A stretch of 64,000 nucleotides of DNA from Arthrobacter crusticola (GTDB taxonomy: Bacteria > Actinomycetota > Actinomycetes > Actinomycetales > Micrococcaceae), in assembly GCF_004357995.1 (NCBI RefSeq), contig NZ_SMTK01000002.1:496001-560000 (forward strand), given 5' to 3'. Position numbers and translations under genes: made by a program. The notes below the pieces were generated by a model. The model was not told the DNA's origin. It did not search any database and was given only the letters and a program-made list of their open reading frames with translations. Positions within the stretch are counted from its first letter, which is position 1; each line of letters opens with the position of its first letter. Of the stretch, positions 55,418 through 64,000 are shown piece after piece.

Positions 55418-56928
55418 CGGAGACCTTCCTGGGGGGTGGAGGTGCGCGGGCCGGCCGGGACGGTCGGTGCGGAGTGGCCGAGGCCCGCCCAGACGGCGGG
55501 CATGTCGGCGCGGGGGGAGGCGGCGGCCGCATGCCAGCCGGCGGTGCGCAGGATGTCGATCTGGGCGGCGGCCTCGGCCGGCCGGTCGACGACCACGAGG
55601 GCCAGGGCCACCGATCCGTAGCCGGAGGCGGTAGCGAGGCTCCGCGCTTCCTCGGGAGTGAGCAGTCCGAGGACGGCGATCAGCGGGCCCCGGTGCCGGT
55701 TGGACGCGAGCCGGTCGAGCAGGTCGTCGCCGAAGGGCGAAGCGGGGTCGAGCTGGTGAGGATCCTCCCGGCGGGAACCGCGGGCAGGCGGCACCGCCTC
55801 TGAGGGTCCTGCCGGGCTGCTCCCGCTGCGCCGCTGCCCCGGCCGGCGGGCAGGGCCGGTCCCCGCAGCGGTGCTTCCGCTGCGCCGGCCGCTGTCGTGG
55901 GCGGGGCCGAGCGCCGCGAGCCCTTCGGCGATGGCGGCCAGCGCGCCGGGGCCCTGGAATTCCTCATCCCCGGGAAAAGGTGCGGAGGGGGACCGCAGCA
56001 GGGCGGGGGCCCCGTGGTGATCGAGGAACCTCAGCGCGTAGCTGCGCTCAAGGAGATGCGCGCTGATCGACACCGCCGCCGTCACGGCCCACTCAAAGGC
56101 CGGAATTGTGGAGATGCCGGCTGCGCCGTGGCCGGAATCGGCGCCGAACACGGCGTTGAAGCCGTAACTGAAACTCGACTGCCGCTGGTCCATCAGGAGC
56201 GTGGCCTCGGGAGTGGTCACGGATTCCTCCTGCCGCACCATCAGTTCGTTGTGCCGGGCCGTGGCGGCCCAGTGCACGCGGCGCATCGAATCCCCGTGCC
56301 GGTATTCGCGCGTCATCACGTCGTCGTCGCTGGGGTTCGCCTGGCGGCGCGTGGCGGCCGTGCCGTCGGTGCCGCGCGATCCCGAGAGCGGGGCGGCCAC
56401 GAGATCCAGCGGCGCCGGGGTCACCACCAGGGGGTCGGGGTGGCCGAGGAGGTGCCGGGAGGTGCCCAGCCCGAAGGGGTCGGTGAACTGCGCGGTCACC
56501 GGGCCGATGTCGAAGAGGCCGCGGGTTGAGGACCGGAGGCGGTACTCATAGAGGCTCACCCCGTCGCGCGTCGGATTGCGGGAGGGGAAGGTGAACTGCG
56601 GGGCGCGCCCGAAGCGCGGCGGCACGTGTTCCTCCATGGTGACCGGCGGCCCCGGCGGGCCGTTGGATGCCACGGCCAGGGAGACGGTGGTCGTGGAGCC
56701 GGTCTCCATGGTGGAGGGGGCGAAGCTGCGTTCGATGGTGAACCTCGGCTTGATCAGCCGCAGCATGAGCACCGACAGGGCCGGAAGGCAGGCGAGGAAG
56801 ACCCCCACATAGAGCAGGTCGCGGCGGCCCAGGATCTGCGCGGCCAGCAGCGCCGCGCCGCCCGCGATCACGAAGCCCCACCCGCGCTGGGTCAGGACGT
56901 TCGTGGGAAGTCGGTCGAGCAGCGCCAT
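55414..56928 (-). CDS. DUF58 domain membrane protein
   Basis: A protein of ~504 residues with two N-terminal helices (about 10-55), a beta-rich segment and the DUF58 core (PSDDDVMTREYRHGDSMRRVHWAATARHNELMVRQEE), which has a von Willebrand A-like fold. A Pro/Ser/Arg-rich insertion of ~70 residues interrupts the C-terminal part. It is always paired with a MoxR ATPase. The start is uncertain: ATG 56928 lacks a ribosome binding site, and ATGs near 56976 would overlap the MoxR gene. It sits between MoxR and TgpA in one operon. Confidence 0.87.
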   Translation of the reverse strand: MALLDRLPTNVLTQRGWGFVIAGGAALLAAQILGRRDLLYVGVFLACLPALSVLMLRLIKPRFTIERSFAPSTMETGSTTTVSLAVASNGPPGPPVTMEEHVPPRFGRAPQFTFPSRNPTRDGVSLYEYRLRSSTRGLFDIGPVTAQFTDPFGLGTSRHLLGHPDPLVVTPAPLDLVAAPLSGSRGTDGTAATRRQANPSDDDVMTREYRHGDSMRRVHWAATARHNELMVRQEESVTTPEATLLMDQRQSSFSYGFNAVFGADSGHGAAGISTIPAFEWAVTAAVSISAHLLERSYALRFLDHHGAPALLRSPSAPFPGDEEFQGPGALAAIAEGLAALGPAHDSGRRSGSTAAGTGPARRPGQRRSGSSPAGPSEAVPPARGSRREDPHQLDPASPFGDDLLDRLASNRHRGPLIAVLGLLTPEEARSLATASGYGSVALALVVVDRPAEAAAQIDILRTAGWHAAAASPRADMPAVWAGLGHSAPTVPAGPRTSTPQEGLR

Positions 56929-56944
56929 GGCCGGCCGGAACCCG

Positions 56945-57976
56945 TCAGCGGCCCCGGGTCCCGGCCCCGCGCGCATCACGCGGAACCGGCACCTTCGACA
57001 GCACGTTCTCGACGACGGAGGCTGCGGTTTCCCCGGCGCTCGCGGCCCGCCGGTCGAGCATCAGGCGGTGGGCGAGGACGGGCCCGGCCATGGCCGTGAT
57101 GTCATCGGGAAGCACGAAGTCCCGGCCCTCAAGGGCCGCCGTGGCCTTGGCCGCGCGGAGCAACTGAAGCAGGGCCCGCGGGCTGGCCCCCAGCCGCAGC
57201 CTCTGGTGGGTGCGGGTCGCGGCGCCCAGGGCCACCGTGTACTCCTTCACCGCGGGGGAGACATAGACGGTGCGCACGGTGCCCATCATCGCGGCGATGC
57301 CTGCGGCCGTCGTCGAGGGCCGGACCTCCGCCAGGGGCGAGAGGGACTGGTGGGTTTCAAGCATCTCGATCTCGGAGCGGGCGTCCGGGTAGCCCATGGA
57401 GATGCGGGCCATGAAGCGGTCCCGCTGGGCCTCCGGCAGCGGATACGTCCCCTCCATTTCGATGGGGTTCTGGGTGGCGACGACCATGAATGGATCTTCG
57501 AGGGCGTGGGTGCGCCCGTCGACGGTGACCTGGTGTTCCTCCATGCACTCAAGCAGCGCCGACTGGGTCTTGGCCGAGGCCCGGTTGATCTCATCGCCGA
57601 TCACGATGTTCGCGAACACCGGGCCGCGGCGGAACTCGAAGCGGCGCGAATCCTGGTTGTAGATCGACACCCCGGTGACGTCCGAGGGAAGGAGGTCCGG
57701 GGTGAACTGGATGCGGTTCACGGTGCAGTCGATGGTGCGCGCGAGGGTCTTGGCCAGCATCGTCTTGCCGACCCCCGGCACGTCCTCAAGCAGCAGGTGT
57801 CCCTGCGCCAGCAGCACCGTCAAGGCCAGCCGCGCCGCATCGGGCTTGCCGTCGATCACCGTGTTGATCGAGTCGAGGATCCCCGACGACACCGCGGCAA
57901 AGGACTCAACCACCGGGTCCTGTCCCGCCTCGCCCGGCAGGTGGGAATCCTCGACGGTCGTGTTCTGGACGTCCAT
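56945..57976 (-). CDS. MoxR-family AAA+ ATPase
   Basis: A 343-residue AAA+ protein. Walker A is LEDVPGVGKTMLAKTLA, Walker B NIVIGDEINRA, and sensor 1 FMVVATQNPIEMEGTYPLPEAQRDRF. The C-terminal lid contains SPRALLQLLRAAKATAAL. MoxR proteins act as chaperones that mature partner proteins, usually with DUF58 and transglutaminase proteins as encoded here. ATG 57976 has GGAAGG six bases upstream. It heads the MoxR-DUF58-TgpA operon and is divergent from tatD. Confidence 0.94.
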   Translation of the reverse strand: MDVQNTTVEDSHLPGEAGQDPVVESFAAVSSGILDSINTVIDGKPDAARLALTVLLAQGHLLLEDVPGVGKTMLAKTLARTIDCTVNRIQFTPDLLPSDVTGVSIYNQDSRRFEFRRGPVFANIVIGDEINRASAKTQSALLECMEEHQVTVDGRTHALEDPFMVVATQNPIEMEGTYPLPEAQRDRFMARISMGYPDARSEIEMLETHQSLSPLAEVRPSTTAAGIAAMMGTVRTVYVSPAVKEYTVALGAATRTHQRLRLGASPRALLQLLRAAKATAALEGRDFVLPDDITAMAGPVLAHRLMLDRRAASAGETAASVVENVLSKVPVPRDARGAGTRGR

Positions 57977-58090
57977 GGGTGCCTTCCGCGCTTCGGCAGC
58001 TACGGGTCGGAGTCCGGCGGAAAGCGGCCGGAGGATACGACGCGCAGGCGATGACCTCGGCGACCGCCACGGTGGGGGTGCTTTGGCTGA

Positions 58091-58110
58091 CTAGATACTT
58101 AGATTACTAG
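58091..58110. promoter_or_regulatory. AT-rich direct-repeat element between MoxR and tatD
   Basis: In a very GC-rich setting, AGATACT and AGATTACT follow each other, flanked on both sides by CTAG. On the MoxR strand a TTGACC lies next to it. Probable promoter or regulator site for the divergent pair. Confidence 0.35.
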
Positions 58111-58148
58111 GTCAACCTCCCGCACGGGTGGAAAGTTCCCGTGCTGGA

Positions 58149-58154
58149 TAGGCT
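58149..58154 (+). promoter_or_regulatory. -10 box of tatD-family gene
   Basis: TAGGCT, 6 nt before the ATG at 58161. Confidence 0.5.
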
Positions 58155-58160
58155 GGGGCC

Positions 58161-59159
58161 ATGAGCAACAGTTCCGAGTACTCAGCAGGCTCCATTCCCG
58201 GGCCCTACCGGCCGTCGGGCACCCCCGAGGGCAACCCTGATGGCACCCCCGCCGGCTCCGGCGGCCCAGCTTCCGGCCCGGCCCCGGTGAGGGCGCGGAA
58301 GTCGGAGGCCGATGGCGGCCAGCGGCGGAAACTGGACTACCCCCCGCTGCCCGAACCGCTGCCGGTTCCGGTCATCGACAACCACACCCACCTCGACTTC
58401 CGCGACGGGCTGGTCGAGGTCAGCCTGCGCGCCGCCCTCGACGCTGCCGAGGCGGCGGGGGTGGCCGGGGTGGTCCAGGTGGGCTCGGACCTTGAGTCCT
58501 CACGCTTCACCGTGAAGGCCGTCGACGCCGATCCGCGGATCCTCGGCGCCGTGGCCCTGCACCCCAACGACGCTCCGAAGCTCGCCGCGGAGGGCTCGCT
58601 CGAGGCGGCGCTCGAGGAGATCGAACAGTTGGCGGCGCACCCGCGCATCCGGGCCATCGGTGAGACCGGCCTCGACTACTTCCGCACCCCCGGGGAGGGC
58701 ATCGAGCGCCAGCGCTACTCCTTCCGGCGCCACCTCGACATCGCCAAGCGCCTCGGCCTCGCCCTGCAGATCCACGACCGGGACGCCCACGACGACGTCG
58801 TGGCAACCGTCCTGGAGGAGGGTGCACCGGAGCGCGTGGTCCTCCACTGCTTCTCCGGCGATGCGGCCCTGGCCCGGATCTGCAACGAGAACGGCTGGTA
58901 CATGTCCTTCGCCGGCACCGTCACCTTCAAGAACGCCGGCAACCTCCGGGAGGCCCTCGCCATCGCAGAACCCTCGCTGATCCTCGCCGAGACGGACTCC
59001 CCGTTCCTCACACCGCACCCCTACCGGGGCCAGCCGAACGCGTCCTACGTGGTGCCGTACACCGTGCGGGCCATGGCGGACGTGCTCGGCGCCGACCTCG
59101 AGGAACTGTGCGGAAGGATCCTGGCCAACACCACCGCCGTCTACGGGTCCTGGGACTGA
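58161..59159 (+). CDS. TatD-family metal-dependent DNase/hydrolase
   Basis: A 332-residue TIM-barrel hydrolase. Metal ligands are in VIDNHTHLDF, AIGETGLDYFR, LQIHDRDAHDDV and the late LAETDSPFLTPHPYRG. Family members act as 3'-5' exonucleases or D-aminoacyl hydrolases. The first ~65 residues are a Gly/Pro/Ser-rich extension absent from E. coli TatD. The order tatD-rpf-ksgA-ispE is the conserved actinobacterial one. The mRNA is probably leaderless. Confidence 0.92.
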   Translation: MSNSSEYSAGSIPGPYRPSGTPEGNPDGTPAGSGGPASGPAPVRARKSEADGGQRRKLDYPPLPEPLPVPVIDNHTHLDFRDGLVEVSLRAALDAAEAAGVAGVVQVGSDLESSRFTVKAVDADPRILGAVALHPNDAPKLAAEGSLEAALEEIEQLAAHPRIRAIGETGLDYFRTPGEGIERQRYSFRRHLDIAKRLGLALQIHDRDAHDDVVATVLEEGAPERVVLHCFSGDAALARICNENGWYMSFAGTVTFKNAGNLREALAIAEPSLILAETDSPFLTPHPYRGQPNASYVVPYTVRAMADVLGADLEELCGRILANTTAVYGSWD

Positions 59160-59256
59160 TCGGTTTGCGGGACTAATCGGTTCCGGGGCTGATAGCGGCC
59201 GTCCGGCGGGACGCAGGGCGGGAGCGGTGGGACAGATGGAACGCAGGGGTTTGGAG

Positions 59257-59380
59257 TTGAGATCACGGGAAGGTTACGGTTAGCACCTGTTAGCCGGGGT
59301 CGGGGAAGGCATTCGGACTGACACCGCCTGCAGCATGGGCGCCGGAGGAGCACCAGTGCTCCGCCGCCGCCTTTGCAGGC
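59257..59380 (+). promoter_or_regulatory. rpf promoter and structured leader
   Basis: TTGAGA, 17 nt, TTAGCA (59257-59285) is a possible promoter, overlapping the direct repeat GTTAGC-acct-GTTAGC. The leader folds well: GCCTGCA (59326-59332) pairs with TGCAGGC (59374-59380), enclosing GGAGCA-CCAG-TGCTCC (59347-59362). The rest of the gene-free stretch 59160-59491 shows nothing further. I could not match it to a known riboswitch. Confidence 0.4.
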
Positions 59381-59491
59381 ACCTTCAGCAGCTCCGGGCC
59401 GTCCGCGCGCCCGGTGGTGTTCCGTGCGTCCTGCACTGTCAGCGCGCTCCGGTTCCCGCGCTGCGATTCCCCGTGCCCGGAGATTTCGTAC

Positions 59492-60664
59492 ATGGGGGAC
59501 CCGGTGGGGAAAAGGGTGCGCAGGCACTGGCTGAAGCGGACGGGCCAGACGGTGGTGATGATAAGCCTCGTCTCGGGGCTCGTCGCGTTCGTCGGCAACG
59601 GCAAGCAGGTCGAACTGACCGTCGAGGGCCGCACCTCGGCGGTGCAGACCTACGGCGGCACGGTCGAGGAGATCCTGGCCAAGGCCGGGGTGCCGCTGGG
59701 CCCGCACGACGCCGTCATCCCCGCCCGCACCGCGGAGGTTCCCGACGGGGCCGCGATCGAGGTGCGCAGGGCGCAGGAGATCGACCTGGTCCTCGACGGC
59801 GTCCGCTCGACGCACCCCACCACGGCGAGGACCGTCGCCGACCTGCTGGCCGAGCTGGGACTGGCCCGCACCGCCGAGGTGTCGCTGCCTCCCGCCACCG
59901 CGCTCTCAGCAGTGGATTCGGCCATCACCATCCGGACCCAGAAAAGGGTGACCCTCACCGTGGGCGGAACCACCTCCGTGCGCACCACCTCGTCCGTCTG
60001 GCTCCCGGAACTGCTCGCCGAGGCGGGTATCGCCCTCGGGGCGGAGGACCGCATCTCCGTCCCGGCCTCCACCGCCGTCATCGACGGGCTCGGCGTGAAG
60101 ATCACCCGCATCACGAGCAAGGCCACCCGCACGCTCACCGAACCCATTGCCTTCCCAAGCGTGGAGACCGAGGACCCCGGTCTTCGCCGCGGCGAACGGA
60201 AGGTCACCGTCGAGGGCATCGACGGTGAGCGCACCAGCGTCTACGCCGTCCGGCTCGAGGACGGCAGGGAGGTCTCCCGCCGGCTGCTCAGCCGGAAGGT
60301 CACCCGGGAACCGGTGTCCGAGGAGATCGCCGTCGGAACCCGCCCCGCCGCCAAACCCCGGCCGACCCCCGCACCGGCGAAGGAGCGCGACCGGCCCGCC
60401 GGGGGACCGGCCCCGCAGGGGAACGTCTGGGCCGCTCTGGCCGACTGCGAGTCCGGGGGCAACTGGTCGATCAGTTCCGGCAACGGCTACTACGGCGGCC
60501 TGCAGTTCAGCAGGTCGAGCTGGCTGGGCGCCGGCGGCGGCAAGTACGCGCCGCTGCCGCACCTTGCCTCGCCGGCGGAGCAGATCGCCACGGCGGAGGT
60601 GCTCAAGGGCAACGGCGGCTGGGGCCACTGGCCCTCCTGCGCGTCGAAGCTCGGCCTGCGCTGA
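59492..60664 (+). CDS. Resuscitation-promoting factor, RpfB type
   Basis: A 390-residue secreted or anchored muralytic protein. After a signal anchor (about residues 18-34) come three DUF348 repeats (VELTVEGRTSAVQTYGGTVEEILAKAG; VLDGVRSTHPTTARTVADLLAELG; VTLTVGGTTSVRTTSSVWLPELLAEAG). A G5 domain (about 200-285) and a Pro-rich linker follow, then the lysozyme-like Rpf domain with catalytic Glu in ALADCESGGNWS and Cys at CASKLGLR. It cleaves peptidoglycan and helps dormant cells resume growth. ATG 59492 has GGAGAT seven bases upstream. The order tatD-rpf-ksgA is the RpfB locus. Confidence 0.94.
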   Translation: MGDPVGKRVRRHWLKRTGQTVVMISLVSGLVAFVGNGKQVELTVEGRTSAVQTYGGTVEEILAKAGVPLGPHDAVIPARTAEVPDGAAIEVRRAQEIDLVLDGVRSTHPTTARTVADLLAELGLARTAEVSLPPATALSAVDSAITIRTQKRVTLTVGGTTSVRTTSSVWLPELLAEAGIALGAEDRISVPASTAVIDGLGVKITRITSKATRTLTEPIAFPSVETEDPGLRRGERKVTVEGIDGERTSVYAVRLEDGREVSRRLLSRKVTREPVSEEIAVGTRPAAKPRPTPAPAKERDRPAGGPAPQGNVWAALADCESGGNWSISSGNGYYGGLQFSRSSWLGAGGGKYAPLPHLASPAEQIATAEVLKGNGGWGHWPSCASKLGLR

Positions 60665-60742
60665 ACCCTCCACGCGGCCTGCGGCGGGCCTGTGGGCCCG
60701 GGCCCGCCACGGCCCCTGGGCCGGAGGGGGCCGCCCGGCGGC

Positions 60743-60748
60743 TACCAT
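60743..60748 (+). promoter_or_regulatory. -10 box of ksgA
   Basis: TACCAT, 6 nt before the GTG at 60755. Confidence 0.5.
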
Positions 60749-60754
60749 AACTAG

Positions 60755-61627
60755 GTGACAATGCCTTCGACACCGCCGCCCGCACCGCTGCTTGGTGCAG
60801 CCGACATCCGCCGGCTGGCTGCGGAACTCGACATCCGGCCCACCAAGACGCTCGGCCAGAACTTCGTGATCGACGGCAACACCATCCGCAGGATCGTCGC
60901 CGCGGCCCAGCTGGGCGAGGGCGAGACGGTGCTCGAGGTGGGCCCCGGGCTGGGCTCGCTGACCCTCGGCCTGCTCGACGCCGCCGAACGCGTCGTGGCC
61001 GTGGAGATCGACCCCGTCCTGGCCGGACGCCTGCCGGCGACGGTGCGGCAGTGGCGCCCGGAGCGGGCGGACGCGCTCGACGTCGTGCTGGCCGACGCCC
61101 TGCGCGTCACCGAGCTGCCGCACCCGCCGACCGCCCTCGTGGCGAACCTCCCCTACAACGTCGCGGTGCCCGTGGTGCTGAACCTGCTCGCCCGGTTCCC
61201 CTCGCTGCGCTCGGGCCTGGTCATGGTGCAGGACGAGGTGGCCGACCGGCTCGCCGCAGGCCCGGGGTCGAAGGTCTACGGCGTCCCCTCGGTCAAGGCG
61301 GCCTGGTACGCGCGCATGGCCAAGGCCGGGGTGATCGGCATGAACGTCTTCTGGCCCGCCCCCAAGATCGCCTCCGGGCTGGTGCGATTCACCCGGCACG
61401 ACCCGCCCGCCACGACGGCATCCCGCGAGGAAGTCTTCGCCGTCATCGACGCAGCCTTCGCCCAGCGCCGCAAGACCCTGCGGGCAGCCCTGTCCGGCTG
61501 GGCCGGCAGCCCCGCCCTGGCGGAGCAGGCCCTCGTGCGGGCCGGCATCGACCCGACCGCGCGCGGGGAGGTCCTCGACATCGCCGCCTACGCTCGGATC
61601 GCCGAGGGGAAGGCCCCGACCGCCTGA
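60755..61627 (+). CDS. rsmA: 16S rRNA dimethyladenosine transferase
   Basis: A 290-residue enzyme (KsgA) that dimethylates two adjacent adenines in the 3' loop of 16S rRNA. The SAM motif is [29 protein letters not shown], preceded by [19 protein letters not shown]. The catalytic motif is [12 protein letters not shown], and the C-terminal half has [17 protein letters not shown] 60755 is 6 nt past a -10 box; an ATG at 60761 is also possible. The conserved neighbours rpf and ispE confirm the call. Confidence 0.96.
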   Translation: MTMPSTPPPAPLLGAADIRRLAAELDIRPTKTLGQNFVIDGNTIRRIVAAAQLGEGETVLEVGPGLGSLTLGLLDAAERVVAVEIDPVLAGRLPATVRQWRPERADALDVVLADALRVTELPHPPTALVANLPYNVAVPVVLNLLARFPSLRSGLVMVQDEVADRLAAGPGSKVYGVPSVKAAWYARMAKAGVIGMNVFWPAPKIASGLVRFTRHDPPATTASREEVFAVIDAAFAQRRKTLRAALSGWAGSPALAEQALVRAGIDPTARGEVLDIAAYARIAEGKAPTA

Positions 61628-61660
61628 GGCCCGCGATTTTCCGCACGCAAGCGCGTGATC

Positions 61661-61666
61661 TAAGTT
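61661..61666 (+). promoter_or_regulatory. -10 box of ispE
   Basis: TAAGTT, 7 nt before the ATG at 61674. Confidence 0.45.
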
Positions 61667-61673
61667 TGACCCT

Positions 61674-62645
61674 ATGGAGTCGGGAAGAGCTGGACAGTTG
61701 CGGGGTGGACCGCGCAGGGTCCGGGTCCGGGCTCCGGGAAAGATCAATGTCTCCCTGCGGGTGGGCCCTCCCCGCGAGGACGGCTACCACGGGATCGCCA
61801 GCGTGTTCCTCGCCGTCTCCCTGTATGAGGAAGTCACCGCGACCCGCGTGGACGGCGACGGCGTCACGGTCAGCGTCAACGGCCAGGGCACCCTCAACCT
61901 TCCCCTCGGTGCGGTTCCCCTCGACGCGACCAACCTCGCCGTCCGCGCGGCGCGGCTGCTCGCCGAGGTGAGCCCGGGCTCGACCGGAGTGCACCTCGAC
62001 ATCACCAAGCGTGTACCCGTCTCCGGCGGGATGGGCGGCGGATCGGCCGACGCGGCCGCGGCCCTGCTCGCCTGCGACGCCCTCTGGGGCAGCGGCTTCT
62101 CCCGGGACGAACTCGCGAAGATCGCCGTCAGCCTCGGCGCCGACGTCCCCTTCGCACTGCTCGGCGGCACCGCCGTCGGCCTCGGCGTGGGCGAGCAGTT
62201 GACCCCTGCCATCTCAAAGACACCGCTGCACTGGGTGCTGGTGCCCGCGGACTACGGCCTGTCCACCCCCCAGGTGTACCGGCTGCTCGATGAGATCCGG
62301 CTGCGCACGGGGACTCAGGCACCGCTCCAGCCCGAAATCGATCCGGCCATCCTCGGCGCTATGCGGGCCGGAGACGCCCCGGCCCTGGCGCCCCTGCTCC
62401 ACAATGACCTCCAGGAGCCGGCGCTGGAACTCGCACCGGGCCTTGGCGATATCCTTGAGGCAGGAACAAAGGCCGGCGCCCTGGCCGGGATCGTCTCCGG
62501 TTCGGGACCGACCGTCGCGTTCCTGGCCCGCAGCCCGCGGCATGCCGTGGAGCTCGAGTCCCGGCTCGAAGCCGCGGGAATGACCGCCACCGCGGTCCAC
62601 GGCCCGGCGCACGGCGCGCGGATCGCCTCCGACCCCGCCGGCTGA
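61674..62645 (+). CDS. ispE: 4-diphosphocytidyl-2-C-methyl-D-erythritol kinase
   Basis: A 323-residue GHMP kinase of the MEP isoprenoid pathway. RVRAPGKINVSLRVGPPREDGYH holds the substrate site, and VPVSGGMGGGSADAAAALLA is the ATP-binding glycine loop. GIVSGSGPTVAFLA is the third GHMP motif. Its product leads to isopentenyl diphosphate, the substrate of the isoprenyl transferase at 9.3 kb. Start ATG 61674 has no ribosome binding site. Confidence 0.96.
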   Translation: MESGRAGQLRGGPRRVRVRAPGKINVSLRVGPPREDGYHGIASVFLAVSLYEEVTATRVDGDGVTVSVNGQGTLNLPLGAVPLDATNLAVRAARLLAEVSPGSTGVHLDITKRVPVSGGMGGGSADAAAALLACDALWGSGFSRDELAKIAVSLGADVPFALLGGTAVGLGVGEQLTPAISKTPLHWVLVPADYGLSTPQVYRLLDEIRLRTGTQAPLQPEIDPAILGAMRAGDAPALAPLLHNDLQEPALELAPGLGDILEAGTKAGALAGIVSGSGPTVAFLARSPRHAVELESRLEAAGMTATAVHGPAHGARIASDPAG

Positions 62646-62683
62646 GTCCGCCGGCCGACACCCCTTACCGAAAGCAGTTCGCA

Positions 62684-64000
<1,317 letters not shown>

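Noticed and set aside
53288-55621. Open plus-strand frame opposite the TgpA gene
   Set aside because: Low-complexity Gly/Arg/Asp shadow; TgpA with its catalytic Cys and His is on the minus strand.
59160-59491. c-di-AMP (ydaO) riboswitch before rpf
   Set aside because: I could not identify its conserved sequence blocks by eye; kept only as a structured leader.

Overview
The window comes from a high-GC actinomycete, most likely Micrococcales, Micrococcaceae (Arthrobacter-like). The markers are mycothiol metabolism (mca), a WhiB-family regulator, an RpfB-type resuscitation factor, a PMT-type protein mannosyltransferase, DUF4307, DUF4245, DUF3499, TIGR03089 and TIGR01906 proteins, and very GC-rich third codon positions. 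No tRNA, rRNA, CRISPR array, insertion sequence, integrase or phage gene was recognised. Both ends cut genes: an aldose epimerase-like gene at the left and an ABC-F ATPase at the right.

Layout. 0-18.7 kb: AI-2E-type permease, ilvA, rhomboid protease, then greA, DUF4307, mca, a small membrane protein, a DUF255 thioredoxin-fold protein, trhA (hemolysin III), an isoprenyl transferase, PIN-PhoH and Nudix genes, a tetR-MFS drug-efflux cassette, fumC, carbonic anhydrase, DUF4245 and glpX. Apart from the tetR-MFS cassette the order closely follows the greA-mca-uppS-phoH2-fum-glpX neighbourhood I recall from mycobacteria. The cassette is bracketed by two copies of one long palindrome. 18.7-24.3 kb: MocA oxidoreductase, BCCT osmolyte transporter, FemAB peptidyltransferase and manA. 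24.3-39.6 kb: a second conserved actinobacterial block with LCP, purE, purK, GtrA, TIGR03089, WhiB, a giant GT2 membrane glycosyltransferase, DUF5719, a zincin-like protein, DUF3499, Trm112 and ahcY, then an L,D-transpeptidase. 39.6-46.7 kb: RDD, SpoIIM-like, a TIGR01906 protein with a long hexapeptide repeat, two VOC proteins, a molybdopterin/FAD-reductase/zinc-ribbon operon and a phosphoribosyltransferase. 46.8-64 kb: pmt, CDF metal exporter, a winged-helix plus X25 protein, rsmI, gabD-like dehydrogenase, the TgpA/DUF58/MoxR operon, then tatD, rpf, ksgA, ispE and ABC-F.

How genes work together. Much of the window serves the cell envelope: isoprenoid supply (ispE, uppS), mannose activation and protein mannosylation (manA, pmt, GtrA, GT2), wall-polymer attachment (LCP), peptide cross-bridges (FemAB), 3-3 cross-linking (L,D-transpeptidase) and wall remodelling (rpf). 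Central metabolism is represented by fumC, glpX, ilvA, purK/purE and ahcY.

Main signals for a second look. (1) A pair of roughly 55-bp palindromes brackets the tetR-MFS cassette inside an otherwise conserved gene order. (2) At least 15 genes have a TANNNT -10 box exactly 6 or 7 nt before the start codon, the layout of leaderless transcripts. (3) A winged-helix/X25 (starch-binding type) fusion gene has its own promoter palindrome. (4) Tandem duplications cluster at gene 3' ends and in low-complexity tails, including a BCCT regulatory tail and a 15-unit hexapeptide array. (5) The giant GT2 gene lacks any ATG/GTG/TTG start for its catalytic N-terminus.
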